The notes beneath the pieces are model-generated. The model saw nothing but the letters and a program-made list of their open reading frames with translations, did no database searches and had not been told where the DNA came from. Below are positions 1 to 5,620 of a stretch of 8,041 nt of DNA, piece after piece; within the stretch, counting starts at the first letter, position 1, and every line of letters starts with the position of its first letter. The translations under genes were made by a program, and so were the position numbers. Origin of the DNA: Nitriliruptoraceae bacterium (GTDB lineage: Bacteria > Actinomycetota > Nitriliruptoria > Nitriliruptorales > Nitriliruptoraceae). The stretch spans positions 1-8,041 of the forward strand of contig SKTG01000353.1 of the NCBI GenBank assembly GCA_007118045.1. The letters run 5' to 3'.

Positions 1-11
1 ACCCGACGATC

Positions 12-16
12 AGGAG
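12..16 (+). promoter_or_regulatory. Ribosome binding site that decides the E1 alpha start
   Basis: AGGAG lies 5 bases before the GTG at 22. It overlaps the other possible in-frame GTG at 16, so that codon has no room for a Shine-Dalgarno site. The start at 22 is therefore preferred, shortening the protein by two residues. Only 21 bases of upstream sequence are present, so the operon promoter lies outside the window. Confidence 0.7.
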
Positions 17-21
17 TGCTC

Positions 22-1107
22 GTGACATCCGAAGCGCCAAGCGAGGTGCCGCACGTCACCTCGGGAACCCCGTTGCGACTGATGGGCGACGACGGCGGAT
101 CGCCCGACCCCCAACGGATACGGCTCGACGAGGACGGACAGCTCGCCGTGCTGCGCCAGATGATGCTCTCCCGCGCGGTCGACCAACGCGCCGTCAGCCT
201 GCAGCGACAGGGACGCTTCGGGACGTTGTCGACGGTCACCGGGCAGGAAGCGTCGGTGACGGCCTCGGCGATGGCACTGGAGCGAGGCAGGGACTGGCTG
301 GTCCCGCAGTACCGCGAGCTGCCCGGCATGATGTACCACGGGTACCCGTTGGAGCACTTCTTCCTGTACTTCATGGGCAACATGGCGGGTGCCGGGGTGC
401 CGGACGAGGCCAGGGTCCTGCCCATCCAGATCGCCCTCGCCGCGCAGATCCCCCACGCGGTCGGACTGGCGTGGGGTCGTCAGCTGCAGGGACACGACGA
501 GGTCGTGATCGTCTACTTCGGTGACGGCGCGTCGTCCGAGGGGGACTTCCACGAGGCCTGCAACCTGGCCGGCATCCTCGGTGCACCGGTGATCTTCTTC
601 CTGCAGGACAACGGCTGGGCGATCTCCACCCCACGTCGCATGCAGTCGGCAGCGGCATCCTTCGCCGACCGAGCGCCGGGGTACGGCATCGCCGGCGCCG
701 TGGTGGACGGCAACGATGCGCTCGCCGTGCATGCCGTGACCGCGGAGGCGGTGGACCGGGCACGGGCGGGCGATGGGCCCACCCTGATCGAATCCAAGAC
801 CTACCGGCTCGGACCGCACAACACGGCCGACGACCCCACGCGGTACGTCGACGACGCGGAGCGAGAGGAGTGGGAGGCGCGGGACCCGATCGCGCGTCTG
901 CAGCGCCACCTCGCGGCCAGTGGCGCCTGGGACGATGACCTCGCTGCCGAGGTGGAGCGGGACAACGAGGCGGAGATCGAGCGGGCGTTGGGGGTGGCCT
1001 TCGAGACGCCGTCACCGACGGTCGACCAGATCTTCGACCACGTGTACGCGGCCGACAGCGTGCGGCTCGCACGCCAGCGCGCATCGCTCTCCGGAGGTGA
1101 CCGATGA
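22..1107 (+). CDS. bkdA: 2-oxoacid (probably branched-chain) dehydrogenase E1 component, alpha subunit
   Basis: This is the thiamine diphosphate-binding half of the heterotetrameric (alpha2beta2) E1. E1 decarboxylates a 2-oxoacid and passes the acyl group to the lipoyl arm of E2. The protein has 361 residues, a normal bacterial E1 alpha length. Visible landmarks are TGQEA at 73-77, the PQYRE segment near 97, the thiamine/Mg motif opening with GDG at 167-169 and closing with D196-N197, a PGYGI segment, and the phosphorylation-loop-like stretch RLGPH-NTADDPT around H266. The PQYRE, PGYGI and HNTADD features resemble branched-chain E1 alpha more than pyruvate E1 alpha, but sequence alone does not fix the substrate. 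Pyruvate or acetoin remain possible. The first Asn of the usual NN pair is Asp (QDNG). The gene overlaps E1 beta by 4 bases (ATGA). The family call is firm; the symbol assumes a branched-chain substrate. Confidence 0.93.
   Translation: MTSEAPSEVPHVTSGTPLRLMGDDGGSPDPQRIRLDEDGQLAVLRQMMLSRAVDQRAVSLQRQGRFGTLSTVTGQEASVTASAMALERGRDWLVPQYRELPGMMYHGYPLEHFFLYFMGNMAGAGVPDEARVLPIQIALAAQIPHAVGLAWGRQLQGHDEVVIVYFGDGASSEGDFHEACNLAGILGAPVIFFLQDNGWAISTPRRMQSAAASFADRAPGYGIAGAVVDGNDALAVHAVTAEAVDRARAGDGPTLIESKTYRLGPHNTADDPTRYVDDAEREEWEARDPIARLQRHLAASGAWDDDLAAEVERDNEAEIERALGVAFETPSPTVDQIFDHVYAADSVRLARQRASLSGGDR
1093..1100 (+). promoter_or_regulatory. Strong ribosome binding site for E1 beta
   Basis: GGAGGTGA is a near-perfect match to the anti-Shine-Dalgarno sequence and sits inside the last codons of E1 alpha. 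Its GGAGG core is 6 bases before the ATG at 1104. It is the best site in the operon, so E1 beta can recruit ribosomes directly as well as through the ATGA overlap. Confidence 0.75.
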
Positions 1108-2084
1108 GCACCATGACGATGATCGAAGCGATCCGGGCCACCCTCCACGCGGAGATGCGGCGGGACGACCGGGTGACGGTGCTCGGCCAGGACGTCGGAC
1201 AGCTGGGTGGGGTGTTCCGCGCCACCGCCGACCTGCGCGACGAGTTCGGCTCGTCCCGGGTCGTGGACATGCCGCTCGCGGAAGCCGTGATCGCCGGCTC
1301 GGCGCTCGGGTTGGCGGCTTCGGGCATGGTCCCGGTCGCCGAGATCCAGTTCCTCGGCTTCACCCACCAGGGGTTCCATCAGATCGCGTCGCAGGTCGCG
1401 CGGTACCGCTACCGCTCGCGGGGCCGCTACCCGCTGCAGCTGACGATCCGCACCCCGTTCGGCGGTGGCGTCCGGACACCGGAGCTGCACTCCGACGCGC
1501 TCGAAGCGCAGTTCGTGCAGTCACCCGGCCTGAAGGTGGTGATGCCGGCGACCGCGTACGACGCCAAGGGCCTGCTGGCGGAGGCGATCCGCGATCCGGA
1601 CCCCGTGCTCTTCTGCGAGCCCCTCCGCGGTTACCGCATGGTCAAGGGCGAGGTGCCCGACGAGGACTACACCGTGGGCTTCGGGCGGGCGAGGACGGCC
1701 AGGCAGGGCAGCGACGTGACGATCGTGGCCTGGAGCGCGGCGGTCCAGATGGCCCTCGGTGCGGCCGACGAGCTCGCACGACAGGGGATCGACGCGACCG
1801 TGCTCGACCTGCGGACGCTGGTGCCCTTGGACGTCGAGGGGCTCGCCGAGGCCGTCGCCGCCACGGGTCGATGCGTGGTCGTGCACGAGGCACCGCTCAG
1901 CGCCGGCTTCGGCGCGGAGGTGGTCGCGACCCTGCAGGACGAGTGCTTCTACGACCTCGAGGCACCCGTCGCGCGCGTGACGGCGCCGGACACGCCGTAC
2001 CCGCTCGCGGGCATCGAGGACCAGTACCTCCCGAGCGTCCAACGCGTCGTCGACGCCACGATCCGGACGGTGAACCAGGTATGA
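1104..2084 (+). CDS. bkdB: 2-oxoacid (probably branched-chain) dehydrogenase E1 component, beta subunit
   Basis: This is the partner subunit of E1. It supplies the glutamate that activates thiamine diphosphate and residues for reductive acylation of E2. The 326 residues match the usual E1 beta length (about 325-340). The N-terminal transketolase-like pyrimidine-binding domain holds PLAEAVIAG with E60 as the activating Glu. The segment H129-S130 followed by DALEAQF corresponds to the conserved HS(Q/D)-x-EA loop containing the active-site His. The PGLKVVMPA stretch follows near 141-149. The C-terminal transketolase domain begins near 205 (DVTIVAWS) and contains LDLRTLVPLD and the VVHEAP motif. 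The gene starts inside the E1 alpha stop (ATGA), which fits stoichiometric synthesis of the two subunits. Its own end overlaps the E2 start by 4 bases. I see nothing missing. Confidence 0.94.
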   Translation: MSTMTMIEAIRATLHAEMRRDDRVTVLGQDVGQLGGVFRATADLRDEFGSSRVVDMPLAEAVIAGSALGLAASGMVPVAEIQFLGFTHQGFHQIASQVARYRYRSRGRYPLQLTIRTPFGGGVRTPELHSDALEAQFVQSPGLKVVMPATAYDAKGLLAEAIRDPDPVLFCEPLRGYRMVKGEVPDEDYTVGFGRARTARQGSDVTIVAWSAAVQMALGAADELARQGIDATVLDLRTLVPLDVEGLAEAVAATGRCVVVHEAPLSAGFGAEVVATLQDECFYDLEAPVARVTAPDTPYPLAGIEDQYLPSVQRVVDATIRTVNQV

Positions 2085-3460
2085 CGAACATCCAGCTGGA
2101 GCTGCCCGACGTCGGCGAGGGACTCGACCAGGCGGAGATCCTGACCTGGCACGTCGCGGTCGGCGACCACGTCGACCGCGACCAGATCGTCGTCGAGGTC
2201 CAGACCGACAAGTCCGCCGTGGAGCTCCCGGCGCCCGCCGCCGGGGTCATCGAAGCGCGGGGCGGCGAGGAGGGGGAGATGCTCCCGGTCGGCGCCGTGG
2301 TGGTCACCATCCGGCCGGACGACGCCGCCGGCGACCGGGAGGAAACCGCACCCGGATCGGACACCCCGCGGGCCGCGGCGTCGGCGGACCCGGCCGCCAC
2401 CGCGTCGAACGAAGGCGACCGCTCGGCGGGCGACCGAGCGGTGGCGACGGCGGGCGGCAGCTCGGGTGGCGGCTCGGTCGGTGGCTCGGCCGGTGGAGAC
2501 GGGACCGCCGCGTCGCAGACCGACGGCCGCACCTCACGGCGACCGAAGGCCTCGCCCGCCACCCGTCGACGGGCGCGCGAACTCGGCATCGACCTCAGCG
2601 AGATCCAGGGGTCCGGGCCGGGAGGCAGGATCACGGACGAGGACCTCACCAGCGCCGCGGGTACCGAGGACGAGCCGGAGGAGACGGTCGACACCACCCC
2701 GGACCCGTCCCGCGACGGCGTGGAAGGACGTGACCCCTCGTCCGCGATCGTGACCGCCGAGGACCGGATCGTTCCGCTCCGGGGGATCCGACGCCGCATC
2801 AGCGAGACCATGACGGCGGCGTGGCGCGAGGTCCCGCACATCACGGATCTCCGGGAGGTGGACGCCACCGGGCTCGTCCAGGCGAGACGTGCCCTGCGCC
2901 CCAGGATCGAACGGACGGGCCGGCAGCTGACCTACCTGCCGCTGCTGGTCATGATCGTGGCCCGTGCGCTCCGGGAGCATCCGTCGCTCAACGCCAGCCT
3001 CGATGCCGACGCCGGCGAGATCACCTACCGCGGTGGGTGCCACCTCGGTGTCGCGACGGCGACCGAGAAGGGACTGCTGGTGCCGGTGGTCCGCGACGCC
3101 GACCAGCGTTCACTGGCCGAGCTGGTGGGCGAGATCGATCGGCTCGCGGACGCCGCACGCGACGGATCGCTCGGCCCGGCGGACAGCCGGGGGAGCACGT
3201 TCACCGTCTCGAACAGCGGCTCGTACGGCAGCACGCTCGGGACACCGATCATCCGGCCGCCGGAGGCGGGGATCCTCGGGCTCGGTCGCATCCACGACGC
3301 CGTGGTCGCGCACGAGGGCGAGGCGGTCGTACGACCCGTGCTGCCGCTGTCCGCGTCGGCCGACCACCGCCTGATCGACGGTCACGTGCTCGGCGCGTTC
3401 GTCAACACGGTCGCGGAGCTGGTCGCCGACCCGATCCTGTTGCTCGCCGAGGGGTCCTGA
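2081..3460 (+). CDS. bkdC: Dihydrolipoamide acyltransferase (E2) of the 2-oxoacid dehydrogenase complex
   Basis: E2 is the core of the complex: its lipoyl arm takes the acyl group from E1 and its catalytic domain transfers it to CoA. The 459 residues divide into four parts. A single lipoyl domain spans about 4-78, with lipoylated K44 in QTDKSAVELP. A flexible linker spans about 80-153, rich in Ala, Asp and Thr with a Gly/Ser run. A peripheral subunit-binding domain spans about 155-189 (KASPATRRRARELGIDL then GSGPGGRITDEDL). After a second acidic linker, the catalytic acyltransferase domain starts near 230 and ends with DHRLIDG, in which H429 and D433 are the catalytic pair. The start is the ATG in the ATGA overlap with E1 beta; the open frame extends far upstream, but the lipoyl domain begins exactly here. 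One lipoyl domain is typical of branched-chain E2. No strong Shine-Dalgarno is seen, so coupling to E1 beta is likely. Confidence 0.93.
   Translation: MTNIQLELPDVGEGLDQAEILTWHVAVGDHVDRDQIVVEVQTDKSAVELPAPAAGVIEARGGEEGEMLPVGAVVVTIRPDDAAGDREETAPGSDTPRAAASADPAATASNEGDRSAGDRAVATAGGSSGGGSVGGSAGGDGTAASQTDGRTSRRPKASPATRRRARELGIDLSEIQGSGPGGRITDEDLTSAAGTEDEPEETVDTTPDPSRDGVEGRDPSSAIVTAEDRIVPLRGIRRRISETMTAAWREVPHITDLREVDATGLVQARRALRPRIERTGRQLTYLPLLVMIVARALREHPSLNASLDADAGEITYRGGCHLGVATATEKGLLVPVVRDADQRSLAELVGEIDRLADAARDGSLGPADSRGSTFTVSNSGSYGSTLGTPIIRPPEAGILGLGRIHDAVVAHEGEAVVRPVLPLSASADHRLIDGHVLGAFVNTVAELVADPILLLAEGS
2418..2442 (+). repeat. Perfect 9-base inverted repeat inside the E2 linker region
   Basis: ACCGCTCGG at 2418-2426 and CCGAGCGGT at 2434-2442 are exact reverse complements around a 7-base loop. 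In the mRNA this would be a very GC-rich hairpin. The same place carries a direct repeat, GGCGACCG at 2414-2421 and 2429-2436, encoding two copies of Gly-Asp-Arg five codons apart. It lies in codons for the disordered linker, where protein constraints are weak, so it may simply reflect linker repeat growth. The sequence is directly seen; any effect on expression is inference. Confidence 0.5.
2452..2505 (+). repeat. Short Gly/Ser-coding repeats in the E2 interdomain linker
   Basis: Imperfect copies of a GGTGGCGGCTCGG-like unit encode a glycine/serine-rich run ending in GGSAGGDG. They lie between the lipoyl and subunit-binding domains. Such runs give the swinging lipoyl arm its mobility, and natural E2 linkers are more often Ala/Pro-rich, so this Gly/Ser composition is mildly unusual. 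The length of this tract could vary between related strains. Confidence 0.55.
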
Positions 3461-4914
3461 TGGTCGTCGGGGAGCTCGCCGAGGAGCACGATCTCGTCGT
3501 CGTGGGCGGCGGTCCGGGCGGGTACGCGGCCGCGCTCCACGCGGCCCGGGACGGCCGCGAGGTCACGCTCGTCGACCGGGACGGCCGTGATGGCGTCGGC
3601 GGGACGTGCCTGCGTGTCGGGTGCATCCCCAGCAAGACCCTGATCGAGGTCGCGGAACGGGTGACCCGTGCCCGCGACCTCGTCGACCAGGGTGTGCTCG
3701 ATGCCGTAGGCGAGGTCGACCTGACCGCGTTCCGATCACACCGCGAGCAGGTCGTCACGCAGCTCACCGGCGGCGTCCGGGGTCTGCTCGACCGCGCGGG
3801 TGTGCAGCTCGTGACCGGGGAGGCCAGGTTCCAGCAGGAGGGGCGGCTACTCGTCACCGACGGCACGGGACCCGTGCGCTACTTCACGTACCGGTCGGTC
3901 ATCGTGGCGACCGGGAGCCGACCGGTCGAGCTACCTGGCCTGCCACGCGACGGTGAGCGTGTGATCGACTCCACGGACGCCCTCGAGCTGGACGTCGTCC
4001 CGGACTCGCTGGTGGTGGCAGGTGGCGGCTACATCGGGCTCGAGCTCGGCACGGCCTTCGCGAAGCTCGGCGCGGAGGTCACGATCGTCGAGGCACTGGA
4101 CCGGCTCCTGCCGACGCTGGATCCCGCCGTGGGACGCGCGGTGGCGGGACGTCTCGAAGAGCTCGGCGTCGCGGTCGCCACCGACACGACGCTCGTGGAC
4201 CTCGACGACCGGGAGGTCACGCTCGAGCACGAGGGGGTGCGGCGGCAGGTCGCGTGCGACCGGTTGCTCGTCGCCGTCGGTCGTCGACCGAACACCGACC
4301 AGCTCGGGTTGGACGTGCTGGGGGTCGACGTCCGCGCCGATGGTCTGCTCGAGGTCGGTCCGGATCGCCTGCTCACCCCCGACGTCGCCGCCATCGGGGA
4401 CATCACGCCGGGGCCGGCCCTGGCGCACAAGGCGATGGCCGAAGCACCGGTCGCCGTGGACGCACTCGCGGGACGGTCCGCCGCCTTCGACCCGGCCGCT
4501 GTCCCCATGGTCGTCTTCAGCGACCCCGAGGTGGCGGTCGCCGGCCTCAGCGAGGGGGAGGCCGCGGCGGCGGGCATCGAGAGCGTGACCGCGACGTTCC
4601 CCTTCGGGGCGTCCGGCCGGGCGGCGACGATGGGCAGCCCGAGCGGGTACGGCAAGCTCGTCCTCGAGGAGGGCACCGACACCGTCCTCGGGGTCGAGAT
4701 CGTCGGGCCGCACGCATCCGAACTGATCGCGGAGGGCACGTTCGCGGTCGAGATGGCGGCGGTCGTCGAGGATCTCGCAGGCACGGTGCACCCCCACCCC
4801 ACGATGTCCGAGATGTACGCCGAGGCCGCCCACATCGCGGTCGGCCGGCCCGTCCACAGCGCGAACCGACCGCGCCGGGGTCGGTCCCCGGCCGGAGAGG
4901 GTGGTGGCGGATGA
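3460..4914 (+). CDS. lpdA: Dihydrolipoamide dehydrogenase (E3)
   Basis: This FAD enzyme re-oxidises the dihydrolipoyl arm of E2 and passes the electrons to NAD+. The 484 residues show the full family layout. FAD-binding VVGGGPGG is at 14-21. The redox disulfide C50/C55 lies in GGTCLRVGCIPSK (Arg where Asn is usual). The NAD-binding GGGYIG starts at 188, with E211 at the end of the following strand, as expected for NAD+ rather than NADP+. A second FAD motif, AAIGDITPGPALAHKA, follows. The C-terminal dimer interface has HPHPTMSE, where H446 and E451 form the catalytic dyad. The start ATG shares one base with the E2 stop (TGATG), and the longer open frame upstream is only a shadow of E2. A basic then Gly-rich tail follows the dimerisation domain and overlaps the regulator's Shine-Dalgarno region. 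A dedicated E3 in the operon suggests a self-contained complex. Confidence 0.95.
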   Translation: MVVGELAEEHDLVVVGGGPGGYAAALHAARDGREVTLVDRDGRDGVGGTCLRVGCIPSKTLIEVAERVTRARDLVDQGVLDAVGEVDLTAFRSHREQVVTQLTGGVRGLLDRAGVQLVTGEARFQQEGRLLVTDGTGPVRYFTYRSVIVATGSRPVELPGLPRDGERVIDSTDALELDVVPDSLVVAGGGYIGLELGTAFAKLGAEVTIVEALDRLLPTLDPAVGRAVAGRLEELGVAVATDTTLVDLDDREVTLEHEGVRRQVACDRLLVAVGRRPNTDQLGLDVLGVDVRADGLLEVGPDRLLTPDVAAIGDITPGPALAHKAMAEAPVAVDALAGRSAAFDPAAVPMVVFSDPEVAVAGLSEGEAAAAGIESVTATFPFGASGRAATMGSPSGYGKLVLEEGTDTVLGVEIVGPHASELIAEGTFAVEMAAVVEDLAGTVHPHPTMSEMYAEAAHIAVGRPVHSANRPRRGRSPAGEGGGG

Positions 4915-5534
4915 GCCACCACGGTGCGCCGGTGACGACCAGCGAGCTGATGCTCCAGATCGCCATCCGCAGCTTCGCCGACCGGGGCTACGAAGCCACG
5001 TCCATGCGGCAGATCGCCCAGGACGTCGGTGTCAAGCCCGCGAGCCTCTACAACCACTACCCGGCGAAGGAGGACCTGCTGTGGGCGATCGTCGAGGACG
5101 CGATCACCGAGCTCGAGGCCCGGCAGGACGCCGCCGTGGAGGTCGACGTCACCCCGCTCCGGGCTCTGCGCACGTTCGTGCGGGTCCACGTCCGCTACCA
5201 CGCGACGCACGCCCAGGAAGCACGCATCGTCAACGCGCGTATCCGTGTGCTCTCCTCCGAGCGGTACGCGAGGGTGCTCGACTTCCGCAAGAGGTACGAG
5301 CGTCGGCTGCGCGATCTGCTGGTCGGCGGTGATGCCGACGGCTCCTTCGACCTCGTGGACGTCAAGACCACGACGTTCGCGATCCTGCAGATGGGGATGG
5401 CCATCTCCGACTGGTACCGGCCCGACGGCGAGCTCGATCCCGAGGAGCTCTGCGACCGCTACGAGCGACACGCGCTGCGTCTGATCGGGGTCCGTGTACC
5501 GGACGAACCGGCGCTCGAGCGTCTCGCCGAGTGA
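4911..5534 (+). CDS. TetR/AcrR-family transcriptional regulator, KstR2-like (TetR_C_33-type ligand domain)
   Basis: This is a DNA-binding repressor of 207 residues, a usual TetR length. The N-terminal helix-turn-helix spans about 11-58 (AIRSFADRGYEATSMRQIA, then VKPASLYNHYPAKEDLL). The C-terminal region has the pattern of the TetR_C_33 family: an Arg-rich LDFRKRYERRLRDLL helix and the ISDWYRPDGEL segment ahead of the last helix. From family knowledge, characterised relatives such as KstR2 bind acyl-CoA thioesters, so an acyl-CoA made by the upstream complex is a reasonable but unproven ligand. The start codon overlaps the E3 stop (ATGA), and a GGAGAGGG stretch about ten bases upstream can serve as ribosome site. 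Being last in the operon, it is probably autoregulated. Candidate targets are the operon promoter (outside the window) and the palindrome at 5585 before the flavoprotein gene. Confidence 0.9.
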   Translation: MSHHGAPVTTSELMLQIAIRSFADRGYEATSMRQIAQDVGVKPASLYNHYPAKEDLLWAIVEDAITELEARQDAAVEVDVTPLRALRTFVRVHVRYHATHAQEARIVNARIRVLSSERYARVLDFRKRYERRLRDLLVGGDADGSFDLVDVKTTTFAILQMGMAISDWYRPDGELDPEELCDRYERHALRLIGVRVPDEPALERLAE

Positions 5535-5561
5535 GGTCGGCCGAGTCACGTAGCTCGGACC
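5535..5561 (+). terminator. Weak hairpin just after the regulator gene, possible terminator
   Basis: Directly after the TetR stop, GGTC (5535-5538) pairs with GACC (5558-5561), and CGAG (5542-5545) pairs with CTCG (5554-5557) around an 8-base loop. Three bases bulge on one side. There is no T-run after it, so it is not a classical intrinsic terminator. It could slow or end transcription of the operon, or do nothing. Confidence 0.25.
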
Positions 5562-5584
5562 GTCGCGCCGAAGACTCCCGCCCT

Positions 5585-5601
5585 TGATCGACGATCGATC
5601 A
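5585..5601. promoter_or_regulatory. 17-base perfect palindrome, candidate TetR operator
   Basis: TGATCGA, a CGA centre, then TCGATCA form an exact inverted repeat, more AT-rich than its surroundings. It lies 50 bases after the regulator gene and 19 bases before the flavoprotein start, just upstream of that gene's ribosome site. TetR-family operators are typically palindromes of this size near the gene they control. No convincing -35/-10 pair is visible around it. Binding by the neighbouring regulator is inference. Confidence 0.45.
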
Positions 5602-5610
5602 CCGACGCTC

Positions 5611-5615
5611 GAGGA
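5611..5615 (+). promoter_or_regulatory. Ribosome binding site for the ACAD-family gene
   Basis: GAGGA lies 5 bases before the GTG at 5621. It supports that GTG as the start, giving an N terminus (MDFAYNARTEEYR) typical of the family. Confidence 0.65.
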
Positions 5616-5620
5616 ACACC

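Noticed and set aside
16..18. GTG at 16 as the start of E1 alpha
   Set aside because: It overlaps the AGGAG that is well spaced for the GTG at 22.
10..909. 299-residue minus-strand open frame opposite E1 alpha
   Set aside because: It is a shadow of E1 alpha rich in Arg, His and Val with no family motif.
920..2080. Long upstream extension of the E2 frame (846 residues in total)
   Set aside because: The first 387 residues are Arg-rich out-of-frame reading of E1 alpha and E1 beta. The lipoyl domain begins exactly at the ATG at 2081, so this is not a fusion protein.
2821..3459. Upstream extension of the E3 frame (697 residues in total)
   Set aside because: The extra region is out-of-frame E2. 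The FAD-binding domain starts just after the ATG at 3460, at the family's normal place.
4029..5549. 506-residue open frame on the minus strand opposite E3 and the TetR gene
   Set aside because: High-GC genes leave long stop-free frames on the opposite strand. This one spans two clearly real genes, has low-complexity Ser/Arg/Thr-rich stretches and no recognisable domain.
5584..5613. TTGATC at 5584 as a -35 element for the ACAD-family gene
   Set aside because: No acceptable -10 hexamer follows at 16-18 bases; the positions read GCTCGA or CTCGAG.
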